Positions 36,424 to 46,045 are shown, counted from the stretch's first letter. The stretch is 64,000 nt of DNA from Lewinellaceae bacterium (GCA_020636105.1 JACJYL010000001.1:62001-126000), one strand, 5' to 3'. The notes: generated by a model not told the origin, from the sequence alone. Program-made: numbers and translations.

Positions 36424-36431
36424 TACTTTTG
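36424..36431 (+). promoter_or_regulatory. Bacteroidota promoter (TACTTTTG) of the acyl-CoA synthetase gene
   Basis: TACTTTTG is an exact TAnnTTTG; TTGC at 36401-36404 lies 19 nt upstream as a partial -33 element. The ATG at 36451 is 19 nt after the box, so the leader is about 12-14 nt. Confidence 0.5.
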
Positions 36432-36450
36432 ATATTATCACCGCACCATC

Positions 36451-38229
36451 ATGAACTTTACCCGGGTATTCGACATATTATCCTACCAGCAACAGAAGTA
36501 TCCTGAGAAGGAGGCACTGAATACTTATGAGCGCGGGCGCTGGGTGAGTTATTCTATTGAAGAAGTCCAGCGACGGGTGGATGTCTTGTCTTATTGGCTG
36601 CATCAAAACGGATGGGTGAAGGGGGATAAAATCGCTTTTGTACCGAAGATGGGACTGCCAGAGTGGATGATGCTCGATTTCGCCTGCCAGCAATTGGGGG
36701 TCATCGTAGTACCCATCCATCCGACAGCCACCAGGGAGGAATTTCAATTTATCCTTTCGGAAACGGCCTGCAAAACCTGCGTGGTAGCCGATACCGCCCT
36801 CTTCTACAAAATGAGCCTTTTTTTTGAGCGGCAATTTTCAACAATTTCGCTTTATCATCTGAGATCTGATGAGGAAGGTTATTTCCCCGGTTTTCACCGT
36901 AAAAAGATTACCGAGGCTGAACGGGAGGTAGTGAATGATCTGAAAGCCCGGATCCAGCCGGAGGATATGGCGACGATCCTCTACACTTCGGGCACTTCAG
37001 GAGAACCTAAGGGAGTGATGTTGACGCATTTTAATCTGGTCAGCGCCATAAAGTCGGTCATTCCTCTATTGCCGATTTCCTACAAGGATAGAGTGATCAG
37101 CTTTCTGCCATTCAGTCATATTTTCGAACGCGCCACTACTTACACCTATATCGTTTTTGGCGTTTCTATTTATTTTGTTCAAAATCGTGAAAACCTTCAG
37201 ACCGATTTTCAAAGCGTGAAGCCTGTCATGTTTACGACTGTGCCGAGGGTTTTGGAGAAGATGTACGATCTTTTAAAGGAGGAGGGGCTTTCCAGAAATG
37301 CCGTAAAACGCCTGCTCATCAAATGGGCCATACAAATAGGCAAACGTTACCAGGAAACCAACCGTTTTCGGCCGGGTTATGAAATTAAACTGGCCATGGT
37401 TCGCCTGCTCGTTTACCGAAAATGGAAGTCGCGCCTTGGCGGTAAAATAAAATACATCATCGTGGGGGCCGCAGCGCTGAGCCCGGATATTGCCCGGCTG
37501 TTTTCCGCAGCAGGAATCATGGTGAGGTCGGGCTACGGCATGACTGAAACTTCCCCGTTTATCAGCGCCAATCGTTTTGAACCGGGCATGAACAGGTTTG
37601 ATACCGTTGGGATGCCGGTGGCCGGGATGGAATTAATAATCCACGAACCCAATGACAAGGGAGAAGGGGAGATTTGGGTAAAAGGTCCCAATGTGATGCA
37701 AGGTTATTACCAACAACCCGAACGGACTCGTGAAGTGCTTTCGGATGACGGATGGCTGAAAACCGGGGATGTCGGTTTAATGGTGGACAAAAGATTTCTC
37801 AGGATCACAGGAAGGAAAAAAGATATTTTCAAAACTTCTGCCGGGAAATATATTGCCCCGGAATCTTTGCAGGATTATTTTAAACAATCGGTTTTTATTG
37901 AACATTGTCTGGTCATCGGTTTCCAGCGTCCTTTTGTGACCGGGATTATTGTACCCAATTTTTCCTGGCTGGAAAAATGGTGTAAAAAAGAAAAAATCCA
38001 CTGGACGGCTCCCCAGTTTATGGTCCATAATATCCGGGTGATTGAAAAGTTTGAGGAAGAGGTCAATCACCTGAATGAAAAATTACCCAATTACCAGACC
38101 ATGAGAAAATTTTTCCTCTGTCATGAAGATTGGTCGATAGAAACCGGCGAGTATTCAGCCTCCTACAAACTTATCCGGCACAAACTAATGGAGCAGCACA
38201 GCAGGGAGATTGAAAAAATGTACCAGTAG
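36451..38229 (+). CDS. AMP-dependent long-chain acyl-CoA synthetase
   Basis: A 592-residue adenylating enzyme. The phosphate loop is ILYTSGTSGEPKGVMLTH (near residue 178), followed by ISFLPFSHIFERATTYTY, a motif typical of long-chain acyl-CoA ligases; GYGMTETSPFIS (near 358) contacts the adenine, and WLKTGDVGLM with GRKKDIFKTSAGKYIAPE (near 440-470) forms the hinge and A10-type region. It activates fatty acids to acyl-AMP and then acyl-CoA for beta-oxidation or lipid synthesis. It sits alone between the dipeptidase and the TPM gene. A TACTTTTG promoter precedes it by 20 nt. Confidence 0.93.
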   Translation: MNFTRVFDILSYQQQKYPEKEALNTYERGRWVSYSIEEVQRRVDVLSYWLHQNGWVKGDKIAFVPKMGLPEWMMLDFACQQLGVIVVPIHPTATREEFQFILSETACKTCVVADTALFYKMSLFFERQFSTISLYHLRSDEEGYFPGFHRKKITEAEREVVNDLKARIQPEDMATILYTSGTSGEPKGVMLTHFNLVSAIKSVIPLLPISYKDRVISFLPFSHIFERATTYTYIVFGVSIYFVQNRENLQTDFQSVKPVMFTTVPRVLEKMYDLLKEEGLSRNAVKRLLIKWAIQIGKRYQETNRFRPGYEIKLAMVRLLVYRKWKSRLGGKIKYIIVGAAALSPDIARLFSAAGIMVRSGYGMTETSPFISANRFEPGMNRFDTVGMPVAGMELIIHEPNDKGEGEIWVKGPNVMQGYYQQPERTREVLSDDGWLKTGDVGLMVDKRFLRITGRKKDIFKTSAGKYIAPESLQDYFKQSVFIEHCLVIGFQRPFVTGIIVPNFSWLEKWCKKEKIHWTAPQFMVHNIRVIEKFEEEVNHLNEKLPNYQTMRKFFLCHEDWSIETGEYSASYKLIRHKLMEQHSREIEKMYQ

Positions 38230-38309
38230 ATCGAAAAAATTTGCCTTTTGATCGCTTTTTGCGGATGTTTGTTTTTGTTGTTTTGAAAAACCTAACTCAT
38301 TAAAAATAC

Positions 38310-39527
38310 ATGAAAAAACTGACCGGGCTTATTTTTTTATGGGCCTTCCTGATAATTCCCTTATCAGGACAAAATGTTTCTACTCTTAAAAGCATTCCCA
38401 ATCCAAAAAATGGAGGTAACGGTTATGTGAGTGACCCCGATCAAATTTTGGAGGCCTCCGACATTGCCACCCTTAACCGGCTGATCGCCAGCCTTGAAGA
38501 TTCATCCACTGCGCAGGTGGCGGTGGTCATCGTAGCGTCTATCGGACAGGAAAATCCAAAAGATTTTGCCACCCGATTGTTCAACCAATGGGGCATCGGA
38601 CAAGCGGATAGGGATAATGGACTGCTCGTCTTTACGGTTATGGATCAGCACCGTACTGAATTCGAAACCGGTTACGGCCTGGAAGCCGTGCTGCCCGATG
38701 CCATTTGTTATCGTGTCGGGATGCAGGAGTTGGTGCCTGAATTTAAAAAAGGCAATTACGGGGCCGGATTGATCGCCGCTGTTTCCCGAATGAAGGAGAT
38801 TCTCGAAAAAGGAGAAGTGGTGGATGAAATTCGCAGCCGCCGCAAGTTGGGATCGGGGGCAGAAAATCCCTTGTTCATCGCCTTGCAAATTTACCTGTTG
38901 ATCAGTCTTGTTTTTCATCTCTGGTGGCTTTGGCGGCTCAGGGATATGCTGGTGGCCAAGGATGATTTTTATGATAAATACATGAATGTCAGGAAATTGA
39001 GATTATGGGGTTTTTTGATCGTTTTCCCATTGCCCTTCCTGTTTGTCTGGTATTACCTCAAAAGAAAGATGAATCAATTGCGGAATAATCCCCGGTACAG
39101 TAAAATTACCGGCGAACTGATGACCAAATTATCCGAGGAGGCTGAAGATGATTACCTGGAACATGGACAAATAGTGGAAGAAGAAATCGGTTCGGTGGAT
39201 TATGATGTGTGGGTTACCGAAAGCGGGGAGGATGTTCTGATCCTGAAATATGAAAAACGGTACTCAAAGTTCAGCACCTGCCCGAAATGTGGGTTTAAAA
39301 CTTATTTCCTTGCCTTTACCAAAACCATCGTTCCTGCTACGACGGTCTCAACGGGGAAGCAGTTGAAACGTCACGAATGCAAGAATTGCGCTTATTCAAA
39401 TGATAAGATCACCATTATACCCATCGTACAGACTTCTTCAGGTAGCGGCGGTTCCGGCGGTGGCGGTGGCGGGGGATCCTGGGGAGGAGGATCTTCCGGC
39501 GGTGGCGGTGGTGGCGTGAGTTGGTAA
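38310..39527 (+). CDS. TPM-domain membrane protein with zinc ribbon and glycine-rich tail
   Basis: A 405-residue protein of the YgcG/TPM group. A signal peptide (1-20) is followed by a TPM domain (~40-175; VNRLIASLEDSSTAQVAVVIV-like, LFNQWGIGQADRDNGLLVFTV, YGLEAVLPDAICYRV). Two helices near 188-210 and 230-250 anchor it. The C-terminal part has a zinc ribbon (CPKCGFKTYFLAF and HECKNCAYSN) and a Gly/Ser-rich tail ending GGGGVSW, usual for the family. TPM proteins are found in thylakoid repair and in bacteria with unclear function; some have phosphatase activity. The zinc ribbon, on the side of the tail, is an uncommon addition. It stands alone, 132 nt before ddl. Confidence 0.83.
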   Translation: MKKLTGLIFLWAFLIIPLSGQNVSTLKSIPNPKNGGNGYVSDPDQILEASDIATLNRLIASLEDSSTAQVAVVIVASIGQENPKDFATRLFNQWGIGQADRDNGLLVFTVMDQHRTEFETGYGLEAVLPDAICYRVGMQELVPEFKKGNYGAGLIAAVSRMKEILEKGEVVDEIRSRRKLGSGAENPLFIALQIYLLISLVFHLWWLWRLRDMLVAKDDFYDKYMNVRKLRLWGFLIVFPLPFLFVWYYLKRKMNQLRNNPRYSKITGELMTKLSEEAEDDYLEHGQIVEEEIGSVDYDVWVTESGEDVLILKYEKRYSKFSTCPKCGFKTYFLAFTKTIVPATTVSTGKQLKRHECKNCAYSNDKITIIPIVQTSSGSGGSGGGGGGGSWGGGSSGGGGGGVSW

Positions 39528-39658
39528 TGCTTTAGCGGTTGACGGCAAAGGGGGGACGGTTGACGGTGGTATCAAATTACACTGATTCGTCCGTGTTTTA
39601 TTTCCGGTTCCTTGCGTATATTGTGGCGATTTTTATTTACACTGAAATCTAAACAATC

Positions 39659-40744
39659 ATGGAGAAAACCAGGGTGGCCATTATTTTTGGAGGACGTTCC
39701 GCTGAACACAGCATTTCCCTCCGCTCAGCAAAAAATGTAATCAGGTCTATCGATCAATCAAAATACGACCTTGTTTTCATTGGCATTGATATGCTGGGAA
39801 ACTGGTTTCACTACGATACCGCAAAAAAATGGAGTGAAATGGAACAAACCGGTAAACTTACGCTGGATAATCCTGTCGGAAAATTATCACTCCAACTGGA
39901 AGCCAAAGGGAGTTTTGTTTCTTCCAACGGGAATGAAAAAGTGTCCGTAGATGTCGCCTTTCCTGTGCTGCATGGTCCCTTTGGGGAAGACGGCAGTGTA
40001 CAGGGGATGTTGAAATTGGCCAGCATTCCCTTCGTGGGGCCTTCTTTGCTGGGTTCTGCAGTAGGCATGGATAAAGATGTGATGAAACGGTTACTGAGAG
40101 AGGCCGGGCTTCCTATCGGAAAATACATTTGTTTAAGGAAAGGGGAGGACATTCCGGAATTTTCCTTTTTTCAAAAGGAACTCGGCATTCCCTGTTTTGT
40201 TAAGCCTGCCAATCTCGGCTCATCGGTGGGAATAAGCAAAGCCAAAAATGAGGAAGAACTCAAAAAAGCCATCGAGGTGGCTTTCCAGTACGATAAAAAA
40301 ATTGTGATCGAAGAATTCATTAAAGGCCGTGAAATCGAATGCGCCATCCTGGGGAACGAAAATCCGAAAGCCTCTGTGGCCGGAGAAATTGTGGCTCATC
40401 ATGATTTTTATTCTTTCGATTCAAAATATATCGATGATCAGGGCTCTGAAACAGTTGTCCCAGCGGATATTCCCAGGGAGGATGAAGAAAAAATAAGGGC
40501 TTTTGCCATAAAAACATTTACTACACTGGAATGTGAGGGACTCAGCCGGGTGGATATCTTTTACAAGGAAGACGGGAGCATGTTCATCAATGAGATCAAT
40601 ACCATTCCCGGTTTTACCTCGATCAGCATGTATCCCATGCTTTGGAAAGCTTCGGGGATAGAATACGGCCCTTTGATCGATAAACTGATCCAACTGGCTT
40701 TCGATCGCTTCGAGGTGGAACAGCAGTATAAGGTGGAGGTCTAG
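39659..40744 (+). CDS. ddl: D-alanine--D-alanine ligase
   Basis: A 361-residue ATP-grasp ligase that joins two D-Ala residues for the peptidoglycan stem. The N-terminal IFGGRSAEHSISLRSAKNV binds substrate (catalytic Glu), HGPFGEDGSVQGMLKLASIPFVG (near 103) and KPANLGSSVGISKAKN (near 180) form the ATP site, and EINTIPGFTSISMYPMLW (near 304) holds the metal ligands. Length and motifs fit DdlA-type enzymes. Hydrophobic changes at the omega loop were not assessed, so D-Ala-D-Lac activity cannot be excluded. Upstream spacing is 131 nt, with a near-consensus TATATTGT (39617-39624). Cytoplasmic. Confidence 0.95.
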   Translation: MEKTRVAIIFGGRSAEHSISLRSAKNVIRSIDQSKYDLVFIGIDMLGNWFHYDTAKKWSEMEQTGKLTLDNPVGKLSLQLEAKGSFVSSNGNEKVSVDVAFPVLHGPFGEDGSVQGMLKLASIPFVGPSLLGSAVGMDKDVMKRLLREAGLPIGKYICLRKGEDIPEFSFFQKELGIPCFVKPANLGSSVGISKAKNEEELKKAIEVAFQYDKKIVIEEFIKGREIECAILGNENPKASVAGEIVAHHDFYSFDSKYIDDQGSETVVPADIPREDEEKIRAFAIKTFTTLECEGLSRVDIFYKEDGSMFINEINTIPGFTSISMYPMLWKASGIEYGPLIDKLIQLAFDRFEVEQQYKVEV

Positions 40745-40822
40745 AATATGTTCTTAACCAGTCAGACCTACTAAATCCCTTAAGGCTTCCCGGATACACA
40801 CCCCGGAGAAGCCGTCACCTCC

Positions 40823-40963
40823 GCAACCAGCAAACGAGTAACCAGTAACCAGCAACGAGTAACCAGCAACGAGTAACCAGCAACGAGTAACCAGCAACGA
40901 GTAACCAGCAACGAGTAACCAGTAACCAGCAACCAGCAACGAGTAACCAGCAACGAGCAACCA
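40823..40963. repeat. AACCAGCAACGAGT tandem repeat running up to a start codon
   Basis: About ten copies or part-copies of a 14-base unit (AACCAGCAACGAGT, with AACCAGTAACCAGC variants) fill 140 bases and end two bases before the ATG at 40966. On the minus strand they read as an open LLVAGYS repeat, which is a by-product. The repeat occupies the place of the promoter and leader of the following receptor gene. Confidence 0.85.
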
Positions 40964-40965
40964 GT

Positions 40966-43263
40966 ATGAAACCCATTTTGATCATCCTCTTTTTTCTGAT
41001 AATTGGTCTGGCTGCAACAGGGCAGTCAGATACTACCGTGCTTTTTTCAGAGAGGCTGACGGCGGAGGATATTCATATTGATATCATGGAAGTCAACAGT
41101 CAAAAGGTCGTTTCTGGCAGCCGTACCTTGCAGGCAGTGGAAGATTTACCCTTCACCGTTTATGTGATCACCAAAGACGAAATCAGGAACAACGGTTACA
41201 ACACTTTAGTGGATGCGCTCAAAATGGTTCCCGGGATCAGGGTTTCCCAGCCGGGGTCAGGAACTGACGGCGAGACGTTCCTGATGAGGGGCCTGAAAGG
41301 CAATGAGTACACTAAAATTCTCATCAACAATATTCCTGTCAAACCCATTGGCATCAAAGGAATGCCCATCGGTGCCCAATTGCCCATCAGGCAGGCGGAA
41401 AGGATAGAGGTGATCTTTGGTCCGGCGGCAGCCCTTTACGGGGCGGATGCTTCAGCAGGAGTGATCAACATCATTCTAAAAGAATCAGAGCGCCCCCTGT
41501 ACACCAAGGCCGATATCAGTTTCGGAGCCGAACAGTATTCCAGTATGAATATTCTCTTCGGGGGGAAGGCCGGAAAACGTAAAAACGTTTTAAAATACAA
41601 TGTCTTTGGCAACTTCACCTCCCTTTCAGACCGAAGGATATACGAAGAGGGAGGGCCATTATTTGATCCGGCCACCTATTCCAAGGATTCCCTCTACCTC
41701 AGTCATCCTAATTATATGTCAAAGGATACCAGTGGTATTGAACCGGAACTCAGCAATCTTCCGCATCAAAGCCGGTCCTTTGGTATGGAACTCAGGTATG
41801 GCGCCTTTGATCTTATCCTGATCAATATGTACCGTCGTGATCACAGCTCGCTGGGCTTAAACCCGGCGGCATATTCTTATGCCAATCCGCTCAATTTTAT
41901 TGGCGAAAACCTTTACCAGGGGCATCTTGGGTACAATAAAAAAACCGAAAAGATCGGATTTTCACTGGGAGCAAATTTCCTGATGTATGAATCCGATCTA
42001 AACTCTTCATACCATATTGTCAGCAGCCTTTTCAATCGGGCTCTTGTTATGGCTACCGATGCGGATCATCAGTCGCCTGTGCCCTGGCTGTCGAGGTTGA
42101 ACAGGTATTTTGATAACTTTATCAGTGGGAACCGGTATCTCTATGACCGGAAAATTGATCTGTCACTGGATGCTACTTTAAATGTTCAATTACTGGATCG
42201 GATTGAATGGATGACGGGAATTACGCCCAGGGCACTGGCTTCGAAAAGTGAATATTTTCTCCGAACGCCTTATCCCAATCTTTATGAAGATCATACTGTG
42301 ACGAGTGGAGGTCATAAAGATGATGCTGAGCTGGCTGCTTTTACACAGTTTTTCTTCAACGGGAATAAACTAAAAGGAGTGCTTGGGGTGCAATCCACGC
42401 TTAAAACGGATTTTACCACTCTTTCCTATTCCAAGTTGTTTCCCAGGATGGCCTTGTTGTTTAAATTTACTCCCGGCTTTAGCCTGAGGTTGTTTTACGG
42501 CAGCGCTTTCAGAAGCCCCTCCACCTACTATTCCAAAAATTCCTACACCATTACCACGGGTAATTACGACTGGATTGAACTCGGCTATTACCCGCTGAAA
42601 CCGGAAATTACGCGGTCACTGGAAGGGGGAATAAGATGGACCGTTTCTGATAAATTTCATGCCGATATTAGTTGGTTTTCTACCAAAACGGATAACCTCA
42701 TTGAATCCGATTTTGAATTTGAAAATGATCTCTTGGGAAATATTCGAAAAATTACCCTCGGGTACTTTAATGAAGGTAATTCTTTTGCAAAGGTCGTTGG
42801 ATTCCAATCGGTTTTTATGTGGAAAAATTTGATCCCTGAAATCAGTTTTAACGCCGCACTCCATCTTGCCATTAGCAGGGGCAGTGAACAGAAGTCCGGG
42901 GAGCCGGAGCCGCAGAATTTTTTAAATGAACAACCAAGAACCCTGGCCCAGCTTAAACTTTCCTTCGAACCCCTTAAGGATATCTTTTTTTACCTGGATA
43001 ACCTTTATGTATCCTCCAGTTCAAATAAAATTGAAATAGTCGATCCTGCATTCCTGCATTACGATACCTTGCCTGGATATTATACGCTCGACCTATCAGT
43101 GCTGGGAAAACTGACAGATCATTTTCAGATAAGTTTTAAACTGAGGAACGCTTTTAATGCTTCATACGCAGGTCTCGCAGCTACCGGTACGGAGGACGAC
43201 CTTTTGTGGAATCCGCAGTCCCGGCGTACCTGGGAGATTGGCTTTAGTTATAGGGTAGAATAA
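40966..43263 (+). CDS. TonB-dependent outer-membrane receptor
   Basis: A 765-residue receptor with a signal peptide (1-20, ending ATGQ). The plug domain covers ~50-165 (VYVITKDEIRNNGYNTLVDALKMVPGIRV, MRGLKGNEYTKILINNIPV, ERIEVIFGPAAALYGADASAGVINIIL). The rest is a 22-strand barrel ending in WEIGFSYRVE, with the aromatic terminal residue region needed for BAM insertion. No carboxypeptidase-like or SusD partner is seen. It imports a siderophore, vitamin or similar ligand; the ligand is unknown. Its upstream region is a tandem repeat, so a normal promoter is not visible. The adenylate cyclase gene starts 17 nt downstream and may be co-transcribed. Confidence 0.9.
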   Translation: MKPILIILFFLIIGLAATGQSDTTVLFSERLTAEDIHIDIMEVNSQKVVSGSRTLQAVEDLPFTVYVITKDEIRNNGYNTLVDALKMVPGIRVSQPGSGTDGETFLMRGLKGNEYTKILINNIPVKPIGIKGMPIGAQLPIRQAERIEVIFGPAAALYGADASAGVINIILKESERPLYTKADISFGAEQYSSMNILFGGKAGKRKNVLKYNVFGNFTSLSDRRIYEEGGPLFDPATYSKDSLYLSHPNYMSKDTSGIEPELSNLPHQSRSFGMELRYGAFDLILINMYRRDHSSLGLNPAAYSYANPLNFIGENLYQGHLGYNKKTEKIGFSLGANFLMYESDLNSSYHIVSSLFNRALVMATDADHQSPVPWLSRLNRYFDNFISGNRYLYDRKIDLSLDATLNVQLLDRIEWMTGITPRALASKSEYFLRTPYPNLYEDHTVTSGGHKDDAELAAFTQFFFNGNKLKGVLGVQSTLKTDFTTLSYSKLFPRMALLFKFTPGFSLRLFYGSAFRSPSTYYSKNSYTITTGNYDWIELGYYPLKPEITRSLEGGIRWTVSDKFHADISWFSTKTDNLIESDFEFENDLLGNIRKITLGYFNEGNSFAKVVGFQSVFMWKNLIPEISFNAALHLAISRGSEQKSGEPEPQNFLNEQPRTLAQLKLSFEPLKDIFFYLDNLYVSSSSNKIEIVDPAFLHYDTLPGYYTLDLSVLGKLTDHFQISFKLRNAFNASYAGLAATGTEDDLLWNPQSRRTWEIGFSYRVE

Positions 43264-43279
43264 TTTTTATCAATCATCA

Positions 43280-45655
43280 ATGATCATTCGTTTGGCACAT
43301 ATGCGTTTTTTTATTTTCCTGATATCCTTCCTGTTTTTTCCGGCCCTGCTTTGGTGCCAGGAAGAAATAGAAGTGACGGATAGTGTCATCATGGAACGAT
43401 TGAAGGCCGCGAAACAGGAAAAGGCAGCCTATGCGGCTATTTTGTTGTCTCAGCAGGCCTTGCTGGATGCCAAACGCAACGGGCTCCAAAAAAGCATGCA
43501 GGCGGGGTTGCGACAACTCTCTGAACTTTACCAGGAAAATAATAATACGGTTCAGGCTCTTAGGTACGGACTGGAGCTGCTGAGCCAGGTCGAAGAGAAA
43601 AAAAACCAGGAGTTTTACCAGGCCAATTTGCACCTGGGCGAAATTTATTACGGGGAATCTTTTTATGGTGCGGCCATTAATTATTTTAGAGCTGCGATGG
43701 ATTTTCGACCGGAAGGAGTGGAGCAATTACCCTTGTTGATCAAGATCGGAAAGGCTTTTTTTGAGAACCAGGAGCTGGACAGTGCGGCCGTTTATTTCCA
43801 AAGGGAATGGAAAATTTACAACCAAAGAGAAGATTACGACGGACAGTTAAAGACCCTCCAGCAATTGGCCAAAGTTTTTGAACTCCGCGGCAATTCCACC
43901 AATGCCCTGCAATATTATCGCGCGGTAGAGCAGTTGGTCTATAACTTTAAAGATACCGCTCATTTTGCCATCGTACACAATAATTTGGGGTATCAATACC
44001 ACTGCCTGAAAGATTACAAAAATGCTATTGATCAATTTGAAACGGCCGTTGATTTTTGCAATGAAGGTTGCCCGTTAAACAAGGTCATACTGTACACCAA
44101 TCTGGGGATTGCCTATTTTAACGCCAACCAGTTTCTGGCCGCCGTACGTCTTCTGGAGACCGCACTGCAAGAGGCTAAGGCCCAAAAAGATCTTTCGGAG
44201 GTGGGCAAACTTCAAAATTTACTGGCCAAAGCCTACCTAAAACGCGGGGAGCTTTATGAAGCCCTGCTCAAAAATAACGATGCTTTATATACTTCGAATA
44301 AAGCCAGGGAGTTGAAAACCCTCAGCGATGCCTATTTAACGGAAGCCAATATTTATGAAGAACTTTTTGAATACGATAAGGCACTCGATTTTTATCAAAA
44401 GCACCTCGCATTGCGCGATTCCTTGTTGTTGTCAGAAAGATTGCACCAGGAAAAGTTGCTGCAGGATCAGTTTAGCCTTGAAAGATCTGAAAAAGAGATA
44501 AAACTGTTGCTGGTCAATCAAAAGGTACAGGATCTGGCGATTCAACAACTTCAGCTGGAAAAAGACAATCTGGCGCTCGAATCCTCGCAGCAGGAGAGTG
44601 AGCTCGCTCTTTTGCGAAGGGATCAGCAGATTCGTGAGGAACGCTTGCATATTGAACAACTGGAGGCCTTGAAGACGAAACAGGAACTACGGCTGACCCA
44701 GCAACTGCTTGATGCTGCTGAAAAAGACAGGCGGATTTCTACCTTGCAACAAACCGAAGCACTGCAGGCGCTTGAGTTGAGCCAAAAAGCCGCGGAAGAA
44801 GAGGCTCAAAAGCAGGAAATTAAAGCCCTTAATAAAGAACGTGAGTTGCAGCAACTTGAAATTGAAAAGCAAAATACTTTCCGAAAATTCATCTATGGAT
44901 TGCTGATGGCTCTTTTCATCATTTTGGTGCTCATCCTGTCCGGGTATCTTTTTGCCAGGAAAACCAATCGTAAACTTGAAAAGCAAAAGCAGGAAATAGA
45001 AAATCAAAAAAGGCTCATAGAAGTGGAGCAGGCCAAGTCGGAACGATTGTTGCTCAACATTTTACCGGAGGAAACGGCGCTGGAACTCAAACAGAAAGGG
45101 TCCGCTACCCCCCGGCATTACGAAAAGGTGACGGTTTTGTTTGCCGATTTTGTCAACTTTACCAACCTCACCGAGCACATGCCGCCAGGGGAGTTGATCG
45201 AGGAACTCAATCATTGCTTTTCGGCTTTTGATGAAATCATTGATCGTCATGGGATGGAAAAGATCAAAACGATTGGAGATGCTTACATGTGTGCAGGAGG
45301 CATTCCTACCCCGAATGACACCAACCCCGGGGATGCCGTGGAAGCAGCACTGGAAATGATGTCTTTTATCGAAAGCCGTTTCCGTCAATCGGAATTTCCT
45401 TACTGGAAAATGCGGGTTGGCATACACACAGGTCCTGTGGTGGCCGGAGTAGTCGGCAATCAGAAATTTGCTTTTGACATCTGGGGAGATACCGTCAATA
45501 TGGCCAGTCGGATGGAAAGCAACAGTGAACCGGGACGGATCAATATTTCCCAGACCACTTTTGAAGCCATTGGCCAAAATTACCCTTGTACTTTCAGAGG
45601 CAAACTGCCTGTAAAGAACAAAGCAGATGCCCCCATGTATTTTGTTGAAAAATAA
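43280..45655 (+). CDS. Membrane-bound TPR adenylate cyclase (class III)
   Basis: A 791-residue protein: signal/anchor sequence (ending LLWCQ), periplasmic TPR repeats (~55-400), a long coiled coil (~400-530), one transmembrane helix (~535-553) and a second short coiled coil before a class III cyclase domain (~600-791). Both metal-binding Asp residues are there (VLFADFVNFT and TIGDAYM); the adenine-selecting Lys in KIKTIGDAYM and Asp in FDIWGDTVNM are those of adenylate rather than guanylate cyclases, and the transition-state Asn and Arg are in VNMASRM. It likely makes cAMP in the cytoplasm in response to a periplasmic signal sensed by the TPRs. Start: first ATG is used; a second at 43301 is possible. 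It follows the TonB receptor by 17 nt. Confidence 0.9.
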   Translation: MIIRLAHMRFFIFLISFLFFPALLWCQEEIEVTDSVIMERLKAAKQEKAAYAAILLSQQALLDAKRNGLQKSMQAGLRQLSELYQENNNTVQALRYGLELLSQVEEKKNQEFYQANLHLGEIYYGESFYGAAINYFRAAMDFRPEGVEQLPLLIKIGKAFFENQELDSAAVYFQREWKIYNQREDYDGQLKTLQQLAKVFELRGNSTNALQYYRAVEQLVYNFKDTAHFAIVHNNLGYQYHCLKDYKNAIDQFETAVDFCNEGCPLNKVILYTNLGIAYFNANQFLAAVRLLETALQEAKAQKDLSEVGKLQNLLAKAYLKRGELYEALLKNNDALYTSNKARELKTLSDAYLTEANIYEELFEYDKALDFYQKHLALRDSLLLSERLHQEKLLQDQFSLERSEKEIKLLLVNQKVQDLAIQQLQLEKDNLALESSQQESELALLRRDQQIREERLHIEQLEALKTKQELRLTQQLLDAAEKDRRISTLQQTEALQALELSQKAAEEEAQKQEIKALNKERELQQLEIEKQNTFRKFIYGLLMALFIILVLILSGYLFARKTNRKLEKQKQEIENQKRLIEVEQAKSERLLLNILPEETALELKQKGSATPRHYEKVTVLFADFVNFTNLTEHMPPGELIEELNHCFSAFDEIIDRHGMEKIKTIGDAYMCAGGIPTPNDTNPGDAVEAALEMMSFIESRFRQSEFPYWKMRVGIHTGPVVAGVVGNQKFAFDIWGDTVNMASRMESNSEPGRINISQTTFEAIGQNYPCTFRGKLPVKNKADAPMYFVEK

Positions 45656-46037
45656 ATCGCATTGAATTTTTGAATATACATTCTTTTGCTGTACCTTGGC
45701 CTCGCTTAAGGAAGGATGTTTTATACTTCCGCATACTACACATCAACATTCGGTAAGCAATTGCCGGAAAACACATACTATAAGAAGGGGGGATTCCTTT
45801 TGTTTGACCGACAAAAGGTTCAAAAATATTTTCAGTTGGCTATATGCCAAAGGATAATAGCATCTATCGTTGATCATTGCGATTAACCGAATCATAATTT
45901 CACACGGAATGTATCCGGATGATACATCCCATTTCGCTAATAATAGCCGCAATTCTGTAAAGGGTTGCGGCTGTTTTTTTTCCTTAAAATTATTGCATGA
46001 TTTAAATACACACGGGTACAAGACCATTCCTTTTTAT
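45656..46037. other. Intergenic region with hairpins between the cyclase and arsC
   Basis: About 380 bases. It contains ATGTATC-cggat-GATACAT (45909-45927), a 7-bp inverted repeat that could be an operator, and an intrinsic terminator at 45946-45981. A 56-codon plus-strand frame from 45716 (after GGAAGG) shows no recognised protein feature and is not called. A short RNA ending at the terminator is possible. Confidence 0.45.
45946..45981 (+). terminator. Intrinsic terminator GCCGCAA/TTGCGGC with U-run
   Basis: GCCGCAA (45946-45952) pairs with TTGCGGC (45965-45971), a 7-bp GC-rich stem with a 12-nt loop, followed by TG and eight Ts. It would end a plus-strand transcript arising from the cyclase or from within the intergenic region. 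Confidence 0.75.
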
Positions 46038-46045
46038 TATATTTG
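46038..46045 (+). promoter_or_regulatory. Bacteroidota -7 box (TATATTTG) of arsC; leaderless start
   Basis: TATATTTG is an exact TAnnTTTG and ends 4 nt before the ATG at 46050, so the message should start at or within a few bases of the start codon. No good -33 element was found. Confidence 0.5.

Noticed and set aside
35689..40744. Vancomycin-resistance-type vanX/ddl pair
   Set aside because: The dipeptidase is a lipoprotein, and no vanH, vanA-type lactate ligase or VanRS is present; the two genes are 3.3 kb apart with unrelated genes between.
40754..40960. Minus-strand open frame made of LLVAGYS repeats
   Set aside because: It is only the reverse reading of the 14-bp tandem repeat; no start signal or protein-like composition.
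40823..40963. Possible CRISPR array
   Set aside because: The units are contiguous with no unique spacers and no cas genes nearby.
45716..45886. 56-codon plus-strand frame after GGAAGG
   Set aside because: Ribosome-site-like stretch is directly at the ATG, composition is not protein-like and no homologue is recalled; may be part of an RNA leader.
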